Below are positions 10,501-18,619 of a stretch of 64,000 nucleotides of DNA, one piece after another. Source of the DNA: Bradyrhizobium sp. 200 (GTDB lineage: Bacteria; Pseudomonadota; Alphaproteobacteria; Rhizobiales; Xanthobacteraceae); NCBI RefSeq assembly GCF_023100945.1, contig NZ_CP064689.1, forward strand, positions 6,616,001 to 6,680,000, read 5' to 3'. Both the position numbers and the translations under genes were made by a program. Each line of letters opens with the position of its first letter. The stretch's first letter is position 1. The notes under the pieces were generated by a model, which worked only from the letters and a program-made list of their open reading frames with translations, did no database searches and was not told the origin of the DNA.

Positions 10501-13025
10501 GCAAGGTTGTTCTCAGTATCGACCTCGACCGACCTTGGTACCAATGCCTCGAATGCACCGCGTTGATGCCAAAAACGCTGCGGAACCGATGCATTTTTTG
10601 CGCTTCCGAGTCCATCGATACTCTCAAGCCTTCGGAGAGTGTGTATATCCGCGCTCGAAAAGGATTCTGGCGTGATCCCGTAAAAGCAGCGCTAAGTGAC
10701 CGTGCTCGTCTGCGTAGCATCTCCGTCGAAGAACACACCGCCCAACTCTCCAATCGTGACAACGCACGCGTCCACGCGACGACGGAACAATTTGAGTTGC
10801 GCTTCCGCGACATCCAGATCGAAACACGCGACCGCCCGATTGATGTATTGAGTTGCACAACAACGATGGAGGTCGGCGTCGACATCGGCTCTCTTTTGGC
10901 CGTCGGCCTTCGAAATGTCCCCCCTCAGCGCGAAAATTACCAGCAGCGGGCTGGACGCGCAGGGCGCCGTGGATCGTCGGTTTCGACGGTGTTGACTTAC
11001 GCGCAGACGGGTCCTCACGACAGCTTCTACTACAATGATCCGAGCCAAATCGTTGCCGGGCCCCCGCGCAATCCGGATATCAAGATTGACAATCCAAAGA
11101 TCGCGCGCAGGCACGTCACCTCATTCTTGTTTCAGACGTTTTTCCATCGCTGGATGGACCACAACAAGGTGCCGACGGGTGATGCGACCTCGGCTCTGTT
11201 TCGAGCTCTTGGCAAAGCCAATAACTTCTTTTTTGGCGACGGCAAAGCCGGCCCCGATTTCGATTCATTCGCAAAATCGGTCGAAGAAGAAGTTATTCGA
11301 ACTGCCGGTGCGCTGCGGAAGGAAATTCAATCCTGGATACCAAGCAGTCTCAGAACCGAACCGCGCACAGTGGATCAATGGATTGGGGACATAGCGAGCG
11401 AATTGCTTGCCGAACTGCGCCGGCTACGCGAGGAGTTGCGACCGATTGCTGTCGTGTCTGGTGGCCAGGCCGATGGAGATGACGAGCGGAACATCCTCGG
11501 CGATGAAGAATTGCTTGAGTTTCTTTTTAGCCGGGGGATGCTTCCAAGCTATGCTTTTCCAACCGATCTTACGAGTTTCACGGTCGAAAGGCTCGTGCCT
11601 GGGCAAGGTACCCGCGACAATTGGACCACGGAGATCGTCGAAAAGCCGCAACAGGGCATCGACAAAGCCCTTAGTGAATACGCCCCAGGTCGTCTTATCG
11701 TAATTAACAAAGAGACGTACCGGTCCGGCGGAGTAACCGCGAATGTTCTACCGACAGAACCAAATCGCGCCGCGCCGCTATTTGCCGCACCCACGACGCT
11801 CGTTCATTGCGATAATTGCAGTTTCGTGCGCGATCCCGAGCAGGGTGGTGAGATTGAAACCAACTGTCCGGTTTGTGAAAGCGATTTGCAGTCGACGGCG
11901 ATGATTGTTCCTCAAGTTTTTCTTCCCGAAGATGGCAAGCCGCTAGATGAGGACGACCGAGATCAGGACATTACCTATGCGACGGGCGCTCAATTTCCCG
12001 TTCCCGTGGGAGCGAACGACCTTCCCCCCATGACTTCGATTGGAAAGTGGCTTTCTTACACCGTCGCCGCCGACAGGAAGCTTGTTACTGCGAATAAGGG
12101 ACAACTCCAAAACGACGCTTACAACGGGTTTTGGGTCTGCCACGATTGCGGGAGGGCATCCCTGGATCAACCCCCAGTTGGGCCGCATCAACGACCCTAC
12201 AAAGTCGAATTCGCATTTGGGAAGACGAAGTCGTCCAAGCAATGCCACGGCCAGTTTCAAAAAGTTTTCTTGGGCCACATCTTCAAGACTGATCTTCTGC
12301 TTCTTCGCTTCTCGATAAAGAGTCCGATCGTTACCGATACTGCAAATCCCGTTGTACTAAGGGCGTTGGAAGACGGCCTCTATTCAATTGCCGAGGCACT
12401 ACGGCTTTCGGCGAGCAGGCATAAGCAACTCGACCTGGACCCGTCTGAGTTCGGGGCCGGCTTTCGCATTGTGCCTTCGCTCGATAACGACGTTACTTAT
12501 CTAGACGTCTATCTTTACGACACGCTTTCAGGCGGTGCTGGTTATGCGGAATTGGCTGGCCGGAATCTCACTGAAATTCTAGATGACGTACAGAAGCTAC
12601 TAGAGCACTGCCCATCACAATGCGAGCGTTCATGCGAGTCCTGCCTCCGACACTATCACAACCAGCACCTTCGTGAGCGCTTGGACCGCCGGGTGGCAGC
12701 TCAATTGCTTCGTTACGCTCGTCTCGGTGAGATACCTGCCGAGGAACCAGCACGAAAGCAGGCGGCCGATCTCGCGGCGCTCCAGCGTTTGCTTGAACTC
12801 GACGGCTTTCGCTGCACGGAGGAAGCCGGCCCCATTCCCGTTCTCATCGAGAAAGATGGCAAACGCCTTGCCGTCGGAATTAAGTCGGGCTTGCTCGACG
12901 AAACGTGGCAGGGCCACTCATTGCAACGTGCTCGAACAGCGCCGGTTCAACTACTCAACGACTTCATCTTACGTAGGAATCTACCCGACGAGCATCAACT
13001 GATACGTGAGCGCTTCGGCGAGTAG
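7536..13025 (+). CDS. druE: Druantia DEAH-box helicase DruE (DUF1998)
   Basis: The 1829-residue protein is a large superfamily 2 helicase. The Walker A motif GTGSGKT is at about residues 120-126, the DEAH box (LDEAHMY) is near 337, and the helicase motif VI (QQRAGRAGRRG) is near 1136 after a motif reading TTTMEVGVDIG. Several cysteine clusters are seen, near residue 554 (CCNPNCD), near 1002 (CLEC and CIFC) and near 1422 (CDNC and CPVC). The C terminus near 1691 has CPSQCERSCESCLRHYHN, the cysteine cluster of DUF1998 proteins. DruE is the ATP-driven motor of Druantia systems. The ATG at 7536 is preferred over one at 7506 because GGAGG lies six bases before it. The gene is uninterrupted, which suggests the system is kept functional. 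Confidence 0.9.
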   Translation: MPDDNRLPEHGVHSTASRLTESLRSYIEAQYHIRDESLIRERRLLLEDPGAVSQKPYVESTPVYELGEPYANLNIPHAVKDVLSELAGRKLGLFERPYIHQSTALEAFFTRAADLVVATGTGSGKTESFLMPIIGQLTMEAALRPQSANLPGCRALLLYPMNALVNDQLSRIRRLIGSEAGSGIVSKGRAAPIRFASYTGRTPYPGARSAKRDGERIAPLFDKFYLPVIADADKETRLRTIGQLPEKDLRAFFNKSVEETGARGQRLRHWNQRLLTQPGDRELMTRHETQLRCPELLITNYSMLEYMLMRPIERPLFQQTREWLNADKANELIIVLDEAHMYRGAGGAEVALLLRRLFSRLEIPRERVRFILTSASLGNTEEATRAVAQFGRDLTGMPVDSKRPFEVIRGTPEARSGARPATTSETSALASFDLAAFENFATDLAAAHVAVAALSRSLDWTVPPVPKEADELKDYLYGKLSGFGPLELLIETVSGRASALDGLQKTLFGAHSKADEATASLLALATFARRAADQRVLLPTRLHMFFRGLPGLFACCNPNCDQARHTHERQILGRLYTQQRDHCDCGSRVYELLTHRECGTAFLKGYVVGPHGDFIWDTPSGPLREGHQTALSEVDILVEGQPHRDQTDECTAAWLDVRSGRLVYSEPSDRRGFRPVFLPAEGMDWGKTGLKFGCCPVCRVDTLRSGRSAIMDHQTKGEAPFANLVKTQLDAQPAAREQSREFPNAGRKVLLFSDGRQKAARLARDIPREVEQDIFRQVLALAAKRLIEAGREPKPVRDLYIAVLTVLRDFNLPIFDRSDAVQIEQEIEKLEKDHRDDTLAHLLMDFHFNDSPPRYKIALLKQLCGRYYSLTGTSTGILIPARRASQKLWQELSSSFASLTQTDVEELIIAWIAELADKYAFDRDLPDLLRNKASGGFYSGSKGHFGKTVRDQLPVILGLPMDAIETIEAALANELCLKSDAGGFFLDPSKVVLSIDLDRPWYQCLECTALMPKTLRNRCIFCASESIDTLKPSESVYIRARKGFWRDPVKAALSDRARLRSISVEEHTAQLSNRDNARVHATTEQFELRFRDIQIETRDRPIDVLSCTTTMEVGVDIGSLLAVGLRNVPPQRENYQQRAGRAGRRGSSVSTVLTYAQTGPHDSFYYNDPSQIVAGPPRNPDIKIDNPKIARRHVTSFLFQTFFHRWMDHNKVPTGDATSALFRALGKANNFFFGDGKAGPDFDSFAKSVEEEVIRTAGALRKEIQSWIPSSLRTEPRTVDQWIGDIASELLAELRRLREELRPIAVVSGGQADGDDERNILGDEELLEFLFSRGMLPSYAFPTDLTSFTVERLVPGQGTRDNWTTEIVEKPQQGIDKALSEYAPGRLIVINKETYRSGGVTANVLPTEPNRAAPLFAAPTTLVHCDNCSFVRDPEQGGEIETNCPVCESDLQSTAMIVPQVFLPEDGKPLDEDDRDQDITYATGAQFPVPVGANDLPPMTSIGKWLSYTVAADRKLVTANKGQLQNDAYNGFWVCHDCGRASLDQPPVGPHQRPYKVEFAFGKTKSSKQCHGQFQKVFLGHIFKTDLLLLRFSIKSPIVTDTANPVVLRALEDGLYSIAEALRLSASRHKQLDLDPSEFGAGFRIVPSLDNDVTYLDVYLYDTLSGGAGYAELAGRNLTEILDDVQKLLEHCPSQCERSCESCLRHYHNQHLRERLDRRVAAQLLRYARLGEIPAEEPARKQAADLAALQRLLELDGFRCTEEAGPIPVLIEKDGKRLAVGIKSGLLDETWQGHSLQRARTAPVQLLNDFILRRNLPDEHQLIRERFGE

Positions 13026-13392
13026 CGGAACCTCCCTAGGCGGTCACTCCAAGCGACGAGTTACTTCATCTCCGGTTTGCGCTCCCATTATCCACAATGG
13101 ACAATTGCGCCCTGATTCCGGACGCGAGAAGGCGGGCCCCGAGCGGCATCCAGGCACGCCTCTTTGATTTCTTGAATGAGGCACTCGTACAAGACTTCGG
13201 AGCGGACGATTGCATCTCGCTCACACATGGGAACCCGTCACACGTCAACGGAGCTGTTAGATTTTCAACCTCGGGATGCGAATAGCTGATGTGGCCTCAG
13301 GGGTGTCGCTCGCACCAATTCGGACCACTGGGAGAAAACACAATATCTTTCAATGGGTTTCGATGGGGCGCATCGCGCAGGCCAAATGCCCA
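13026..13392. other. Gap between the defence operon and the XRE gene
   Basis: About 370 bases without a supported gene. No clear terminator follows druE. Short open frames here have no recognisable similarity, codon bias or ribosome-binding site. Confidence 0.5.
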
Positions 13393-13611
13393 TCAGTTAC
13401 GCCGGTGGCGTCTGAAGAGCTCCACGGCGTCTACTCCGAGTGCCTTCGAAATGCGATCCAAGACCAGCACGGATGGATTTCTTTTGCCGCCCTCCACGCC
13501 GCTGAGATAGGTTTGATGAATACCTGCCCGATCAGCCAGTTCTTCTTGGCTCAATCTCTTCTCTCGGCGTAGCCGCTGAATATTTGATCCGACTCGGTCC
13601 CGCAAGTCCAT
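13393..13611 (-). CDS. Small XRE-family DNA-binding regulator
   Basis: The 72-residue protein is almost entirely one Cro/CI-type helix-turn-helix. The turn region reads SQEELADRAGIHQTYLSGVE, with the usual alanine and glycine spacing between the helices, followed by SKALGVDAVELF as the closing helix. Single-domain XRE proteins commonly repress their own promoter or neighbouring mobile-element genes. It faces away from the unknown gene that starts at 13710 and lies between the Druantia operon and the end of the trb operon. It could control the defence cargo, the conjugation genes or only itself; the sequence does not decide. In ICEMlSym-type elements a small XRE protein (QseC) controls transfer, but I see no specific evidence for that identity here. 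Confidence 0.8.
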   Translation of the reverse strand: MDLRDRVGSNIQRLRREKRLSQEELADRAGIHQTYLSGVEGGKRNPSVLVLDRISKALGVDAVELFRRHRRN

Positions 13612-13709
13612 GCGGGAACAGCAAGATTATGCTAGCCAATTAGCCCATAGACTATGAGTCATAAAATGAAATAGGATGCCGATCTCCGGCCCTATGCACA
13701 GTTGAAAAT

Positions 13710-14108
13710 TTGAGCGCAATTCCTTCAGTAGAGCCATTCGTCGAGCGAATCCAAGCCTTAGGTGAATGCCGGATTGGATATCGCCGTCACGACGGCGAAA
13801 TTGTATCCGCAGTTGTTATTTCTGCGAGCCTACTTGAGGAGGCGTTGTGCTCGAGCTCTTCGATCGATCTAACGCTTTCAACTGACGGCTTCGTATGTGC
13901 GAGCCTTTCTGAGATTGCAGATAACGCTAGTGCTCCCCGAGTTGCTCGGGCGATAGACGACCTTCTTCGGGCTACGTTGACGAAGAGTAATCTGCACCTT
14001 GAGGAAGCCTCAGCTAGCCAGCTCCGTGCCCTTTTGACTCGGCTAGAGGCCTCGGTAACTATGGTTCGCCGCGCGGTCGACCAGATGATAACAGATCCAC
14101 CGCGATGA
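13710..14108 (+). CDS. Unknown 132-residue protein
   Basis: I do not recognise this protein. The frame opens with a TTG at 13710 and runs 132 residues without a membrane segment. It is mostly helical at the C terminus, with a leucine-rich stretch (LRALLTRLEASVTMVRRAVD) that could be a coiled coil or dimer interface. The start lacks a good ribosome-binding site, so the true N terminus may differ. It converges on the DUF2274 gene at the end of the trb operon with about 70 bases between them, and its upstream region is shared with the divergent XRE gene. It could belong to the accessory cargo or to the conjugation module. Confidence 0.5.
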   Translation: MSAIPSVEPFVERIQALGECRIGYRRHDGEIVSAVVISASLLEEALCSSSSIDLTLSTDGFVCASLSEIADNASAPRVARAIDDLLRATLTKSNLHLEEASASQLRALLTRLEASVTMVRRAVDQMITDPPR

Positions 14109-14179
14109 CCTCTGCGCTGCCTTCGCTCTCGCTACGACGCCTCGTTCGGCCGCTTGCCTATCGCCTGATCTCCGGGACG

Positions 14180-14425
14180 TCAGGGCGAACTGCTTGTTGA
14201 GTCCTTCGCGCCGCCCGCCCGGGCGGCCCGCCGAAAATCCGCATCGCTATCAAGAAACGCTTCCAGCATGAAGGGCACGAGATCGGCCACCTCCTCTCGG
14301 ACGCCGTAGGTCTCAGCGTAAAAAGCAGCATAGTCGCGCAGTCGCGCTGCAAGGTTAGGCGTCAATGTCGTGCTGAGCTTGACCGGGGTTCGGTCCGGCA
14401 GTTTCGAAAGCTTCATCGGCATCAT
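14180..14425 (-). CDS. DUF2274 protein at the end of the trb operon
   Basis: A small protein of about 81 residues that begins with an ATG overlapping the trbI stop (ATGA); a further ATG at 14416 gives MKLSKLPDRTPVKLSTTL, close to the usual DUF2274 opening. Members of this family sit directly after trbI in alphaproteobacterial trb operons and contain a short ribbon-helix-helix-like segment (KLSTTLTPNLAARLRDYAAF). Its role in conjugation is not known; it may bind DNA or tune the operon. The order and coupling make it the last gene of the transfer operon. The identification is good, the function is not. Confidence 0.78.
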   Translation of the reverse strand: MMPMKLSKLPDRTPVKLSTTLTPNLAARLRDYAAFYAETYGVREEVADLVPFMLEAFLDSDADFRRAARAGGAKDSTSSSP

Positions 14426-15699
14426 CTCGTCTTGGCCGCCGTCCGCACGTCCTGATATGGTTTCAGCACTAAATCCTTTGAGACAATGACGCGTAGCGGC
14501 CAACCCGGCCGTACCGTGATGGTCGGCTGGATATCGAGTTCGCGCTCGACAAGCCGCTGGCCAGCCCGATTGGTCGTCTGCTGAATGCTCTCACGCAGCG
14601 CCTTGACCAGATCGCCTTCATCGTTGCCAAGCGAGAGCTGGGTCCCGACGCCAAGAAGCGTCGCGAGACCAATTCCCTTAAGCAACTGCCAAGTATGGAA
14701 ATCGACCTCATCCTCGAGACCGGCGTAACCCGCTACGTCTGTCGCCGGCAAATTCTCGATTACGATCGAATTGCCATTAGGCAGGATCAAGCGCGTCCAG
14801 ACCACCAGCGCACGCTTCTGGCCAAAGGCAACGACACTGTCGTATTTGCCAAAGAGCTTCGTTCCTTGCGGGACCAAGAGATGCTCCCCGGTCACAGTGT
14901 CGTAGACGTTTTCTGTCACCTGGGCGATCGTCGATCCCGGCAGATCGGAATTCAAACCAGTGATCAGGCTCGCTGGAATGATCGACCCCGCCATGATCGC
15001 ATAGGGCGACGGCGCGGCTGCGAGGGCGTGCGGGTTCGTGGTTTCCTTGTCGGCTTTGGCGCTAACAAAGGCGAGCTTGCGCGCCTGGGACGATGGAATG
15101 ATTTCGCCGGAGCGATCGTTCAGGCCCTGGGCCCTTGCAAGGAGAGCAGCCGTTGTCGGAGCGTTATCCGCGGGTGCTGGCCGAAATGCCGAAGGTTGCT
15201 CAGTGGTTGAGCCCGCGGCCCCCGGCTGCTTGCGCCGGTCCTGCTTGTCGGACAGGCGAAACAGGAGGCCCGACTCCCTGGCCTGCTGCGCAATACGGGC
15301 CTGACGGATGCGCTCTGCCCGCTCCACATCCTGCTCCGGATCAGCCTGGAACGGCTTTTCGGATGGGCCTGCTCCTAGTGTCTTCTCACTCTCGACGAAG
15401 GCGCGACCGATATCGCCGGGCGAAGGTGGGCCGAGCTTCGGCGGCAAGTCCTGGTAGGATTTGGGCAGCTTGGTGAGCCCGTCAGCCGTCTGCTTGCGGT
15501 CGGTATTGTACAATTCAGTTCGTTCGGTGGATTTGAACATCCGAGGCGGACTGAGCGCAATGATCGTTGCCCCCGCGATGAACAACGCGGCGACTGCGCA
15601 GCCAATCATGAGGGTGCGTTTGTTGAGACGGCGGATCGGCCGCGGCCGTGCCCGCAATTCCAGCCGTTCTGGTGGCACCTTGTCGGAATCCTCGGTCAC
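14422..15699 (-). CDS. trbI: Conjugal transfer protein TrbI (VirB10 family)
   Basis: TrbI is the VirB10-type protein that spans the periplasm and connects the inner-membrane and outer-membrane parts of the type IV secretion channel. The 425 residues show a cytoplasmic basic N terminus, one membrane segment at about residues 28-48 (LMIGCAVAALFIAGATIIAL), a long polar linker rich in P, Q and charged residues, and the conserved C-terminal domain with GQKRALVVWTRLILPNG. Translation starts within the trbG stop, and the DUF2274 start overlaps its own stop. The length is normal for the family. The assignment is secure from sequence and operon position. Confidence 0.92.
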   Translation of the reverse strand: MTEDSDKVPPERLELRARPRPIRRLNKRTLMIGCAVAALFIAGATIIALSPPRMFKSTERTELYNTDRKQTADGLTKLPKSYQDLPPKLGPPSPGDIGRAFVESEKTLGAGPSEKPFQADPEQDVERAERIRQARIAQQARESGLLFRLSDKQDRRKQPGAAGSTTEQPSAFRPAPADNAPTTAALLARAQGLNDRSGEIIPSSQARKLAFVSAKADKETTNPHALAAAPSPYAIMAGSIIPASLITGLNSDLPGSTIAQVTENVYDTVTGEHLLVPQGTKLFGKYDSVVAFGQKRALVVWTRLILPNGNSIVIENLPATDVAGYAGLEDEVDFHTWQLLKGIGLATLLGVGTQLSLGNDEGDLVKALRESIQQTTNRAGQRLVERELDIQPTITVRPGWPLRVIVSKDLVLKPYQDVRTAAKTR

Positions 15700-16721
15700 G
15701 ATGCGCCTGCGGTGCTGAAGATCTGTGAGACCGGACGAGCATCGGTTCGGATGATCCGAACCGTGCGCTGGGGATTCTCGCCAAGGCGAAGCTCGGCGGC
15801 GCCGAACACCCGGTCGACGATGTAGTAGGAGCCTCGCACGCGATAATTGACGAGGTTAGGCCGGCCATCGGCGCCGGCGATGAACAGCGGCGGCGCTTCG
15901 CCTTGGGAGAGACCCGACGGCATCTGAATAAAGACCTTATGGCCATCGTCGAAGGCGCGAAGCGGCCGCCAGGGCGGATCGTCTCCCTCGATCCGATAGC
16001 GGAAGTTTAGGCTATCCAACCGCACGCCGCGATCAGCGACACGTTGCTCAGTCTCCTGCGCCGCCTGGTTCTGCTTATGAAGCGCGACCAGGCTGTCGGT
16101 CGGATAGGTCCAGGAGATTGAGGCCATGTAGGTTTGCTTCGTGGAGACGAGTTCGAGGTGGTAGGTGCGCCGGTCGGTCAGGACCACAAGATTGGTCTGA
16201 ATATCCGGCAGCGTCGGCTTGACCAGGATATGGACTCGCCGTGTGCCTCCCTGCCCGCTTATGGTGTCGGCGATGACCCAGCGCACCGTGTCGCCGGTCG
16301 AGACATCGATCAGCTCTTCGGCCGGCTGCAGCACGATGGTGGAGACCTTCTCCGGGCTGGTGTAGAGCCGATAAAGCGCGCCTTCGGTCCAGGGATAGAC
16401 CTGAATGGCATTAATATAGCCTGCCCGAGTCGGCTCGATCCGCGCGGCCTTGTTGGCACTGGCAATCGCCTGCTCCGGCGGAACCTTCTCGCCTTTCGCG
16501 CCTTTGGTTGGCCAGGGCTTGAGTTGGCCAGGCAGAGGCAACACCTTGGGTACCTCGACAACCTCGACCGGCTTAGGCGGATCCGCCTCCGGAAGCGCCT
16601 TTTCAAACGTCATTTCGTCGTACGGCGCCTCGAGATTCAATTTCGTGGCGCAGCCCCCAAGGGCGAGCGCCAGCGCAAGGAAGCTCACGGACGCGCGGCT
16701 CTTCATGGCAAAGGACATCAT
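15696..16721 (-). CDS. trbG: Conjugal transfer lipoprotein TrbG (VirB9 family)
   Basis: TrbG is the VirB9-like outer-membrane complex component of the mating channel. The 341-residue protein begins with a signal peptide (FLALALALGGC) ending in a lipobox cysteine, so lipid attachment is likely. The C-terminal half contains the beta-rich VirB9 fold with RTYHLELVSTKQTYMASISW. The region between holds a proline-rich linker (VEVVEVPKVLPLPGQLKPWP). The start overlaps the trbF stop and the stop overlaps the trbI start, as in related operons. No interruption is seen. In some trb systems lipid attachment is provided by TrbH, which is not present here, so TrbG may carry this anchor role itself; that is inference. 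Confidence 0.92.
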   Translation of the reverse strand: MMSFAMKSRASVSFLALALALGGCATKLNLEAPYDEMTFEKALPEADPPKPVEVVEVPKVLPLPGQLKPWPTKGAKGEKVPPEQAIASANKAARIEPTRAGYINAIQVYPWTEGALYRLYTSPEKVSTIVLQPAEELIDVSTGDTVRWVIADTISGQGGTRRVHILVKPTLPDIQTNLVVLTDRRTYHLELVSTKQTYMASISWTYPTDSLVALHKQNQAAQETEQRVADRGVRLDSLNFRYRIEGDDPPWRPLRAFDDGHKVFIQMPSGLSQGEAPPLFIAGADGRPNLVNYRVRGSYYIVDRVFGAAELRLGENPQRTVRIIRTDARPVSQIFSTAGAS

Positions 16722-17422
16722 TTTGCGTCTCCGATCAGGTCGCGCGACCAGTTGAGGGAATGAACGTAGAGACCGAGCGGATTTTTCCGCAACGTCTCGG
16801 CGCTGGTTGGAGGTTTCAGGATGACTGTCACGACGCCGGTGAATCGCTCGGTCTTTGCGACCGCACCGTTCTCGTAGGTGTTCTCCTTCCAGCGAATCTC
16901 GAAACTGTCGCCGGATGCACGCACGACCGAGATCACGTCGGCGGTTGCGGTTTTCGCGCCGATCTTGGTGAAGGGGTCGGCTTCGCGGGCATACTCGTTA
17001 AGCGTCTGCGCCCCGCGATCTGTGACAAAGTCATACGCTCGAAGCCAGTTCGTTCGCACGATGACCGGGTCAATCGATAGCGAGCGGACATTTTCGACGA
17101 AGCGCGCCAGAAAGTGCGCGATCTGGGCATCGGACGGCTGGTAGGTCGCAAATGCCGGACCGACAGCGCGCACTTCGCCGAGGCGATCAACCTCGACCAC
17201 ATAAGGCACTACGCCGGACCGGCCAATCACCGTCGAAAGTGTGAGACCCAACAAAGTTGAAAGCGCTGTAGCAGCTAGAGCAGCAAGCCGCCAGTTGCTG
17301 GCCTGGACGCGGGCCGAGCCTAGCCGTTCGTCCCAGATCTGCTGCGCCTTCTGATAGGGCGTGACCGGCTCAGGTGTATTGCCATAGCGGACCGATGGGC
17401 GGTGGAAAGGATGAGACGCCAT
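16718..17422 (-). CDS. trbF: Conjugal transfer protein TrbF (VirB8 family)
   Basis: TrbF is the VirB8-type inner-membrane protein that nucleates assembly of the secretion channel. The 234 residues comprise a short cytoplasmic part with the family motif TPYQKAQQIWDERLG, one membrane segment (LAALAATALSTLLGLTLSTV), and the periplasmic VirB8 domain with FLARFVENVRSLSIDPVIVR and the C-terminal NPLGLYVHSLNWSRDL. The ATG at 17422 is chosen over one at 17464 because GGGGGAGG stands about ten bases upstream and because it gives the usual N terminus. It follows trbL with four bases between the stop and the start. Secure. Confidence 0.92.
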   Translation of the reverse strand: MASHPFHRPSVRYGNTPEPVTPYQKAQQIWDERLGSARVQASNWRLAALAATALSTLLGLTLSTVIGRSGVVPYVVEVDRLGEVRAVGPAFATYQPSDAQIAHFLARFVENVRSLSIDPVIVRTNWLRAYDFVTDRGAQTLNEYAREADPFTKIGAKTATADVISVVRASGDSFEIRWKENTYENGAVAKTERFTGVVTVILKPPTSAETLRKNPLGLYVHSLNWSRDLIGDAK

Positions 17423-17426
17423 ACCC

Positions 17427-18608
17427 TTAGTCCTCCCCCAGCTTGGGACCGGAAGAGTGTCCACCTTTGTCGCCTTCCTTCAGGGTTTGGCTGGCAACGC
17501 GCGCCGCATCCTTGATCTGCTGCCCTCGACGGAATTGGCTGGCCAGACCCGACGATCTGCCGCTGGATGAAGCGGAGTCTTGACCGCCAAGTGCGCTCGA
17601 TTTCGCAGACTGAGAACTCTGGCGAGTGGCTGCCACATCTGCAGCGGAGCTAGCTTCGGTTGCAGACGTGCCAGCAAGTGACGCAGCGGAACGGAGCGCG
17701 CCCACCGATCCACTCGCCGCCATCCGCAACCCGCCGAGCGCCAGCGCGCCGCCACCGATCGCGACCGCCGTTGTCCCCGCAACCGTGCCGGCGGCCGAGC
17801 CGGCCCCAAGTTGGGGCGCGCCCGACACCAGACCCGCCGCGATGCCTGGACCAAAGATGCCGAGCCCAAACAAGGAAAGCGCGGCAAGCAGCAGGCTCAT
17901 GGCGGAAACAATATCGACCGGCCGGGTCAGCGTCGTGGAAAGCTCGCCGAAGATGGTCGATCCGATGCCGATGATGATCGCAAGCACCATCACCTTGACG
18001 CCAGATGCGATCACATTGCCCAGAGTCTTTTCCGCTAGGAAAGACGTTTTGCCCCAGAGCGCAAATGGCACCAAGATGAAGCTCGCAAGCGTCGTCAACT
18101 TAAACTCGATCAAGGTGACGAACAGCTGGACCGAGAGGACGAAGAACGCGAGCACGATCATGATCCAGCAAAACAGCAGGATCAGAATCGTGGGCAAATT
18201 GGTCAGTATGTCGAAGCCCGAGAACTGGCCGGTTTCCTCGAGCAGCGGATGCGCTGCGGTGAATCCTGTCGAGGCCACGAAGCCCGGCCGCATCAGATCC
18301 GCCGCGCTCAGTGACCCGCCGCTTGCCTTCAGCCCGATGCTTGAGAACGAACTGAAGATGATGCCGGCGAGCGACTTGAAGTTACCAATGATGAAGGCGA
18401 ATGCCCCGACATAGAGCACCTTCTTGGCAAGCGTAACCATGATGTGATCGTCGGCGCGCAAGCTCCACGCAAGGCCCGCAAGCGTCAAATCAATGACAAC
18501 CAGAGTTGAGCTCAGAAATGCAACGTCGCCGCCGAGAATTCCGAAGCCAGAATCGATATAGCGAGAGAATGTATCGGTGAAACGGTCGATGACCGCGAGA
18601 TCAGCCAT
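17427..18608 (-). CDS. trbL: Conjugal transfer membrane protein TrbL (VirB6 family)
   Basis: TrbL is the polytopic inner-membrane channel component, related to VirB6. The 393-residue protein has several membrane segments in the first 260 residues, for example ILILLFCWIMIVLAFFVLSV, followed by a low-complexity tail of about 130 residues rich in A, S and G that ends in a basic stretch. Such tails are common in TrbL proteins. A strong ribosome-binding site (AAGGAGG) precedes the ATG at 18608. The gene lies 11 bases after trbJ; a trbK lipoprotein gene, often found between trbJ and trbL, is missing. Confidence 0.9.
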   Translation of the reverse strand: MADLAVIDRFTDTFSRYIDSGFGILGGDVAFLSSTLVVIDLTLAGLAWSLRADDHIMVTLAKKVLYVGAFAFIIGNFKSLAGIIFSSFSSIGLKASGGSLSAADLMRPGFVASTGFTAAHPLLEETGQFSGFDILTNLPTILILLFCWIMIVLAFFVLSVQLFVTLIEFKLTTLASFILVPFALWGKTSFLAEKTLGNVIASGVKVMVLAIIIGIGSTIFGELSTTLTRPVDIVSAMSLLLAALSLFGLGIFGPGIAAGLVSGAPQLGAGSAAGTVAGTTAVAIGGGALALGGLRMAASGSVGALRSAASLAGTSATEASSAADVAATRQSSQSAKSSALGGQDSASSSGRSSGLASQFRRGQQIKDAARVASQTLKEGDKGGHSSGPKLGED

Positions 18609-18619
18609 GGTCCCCTCCT

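Noticed and set aside
13393..14108. The XRE gene and the divergent unknown gene as a toxin-antitoxin pair
   Set aside because: They are divergent, the unknown protein has no toxin-like features, and XRE antitoxins normally overlap or adjoin their toxin on the same strand.
14205..14235. GC-rich palindrome as a terminator between the unknown gene and the trb operon
   Set aside because: It lies inside the coding sequence of the DUF2274 gene and has no T run.
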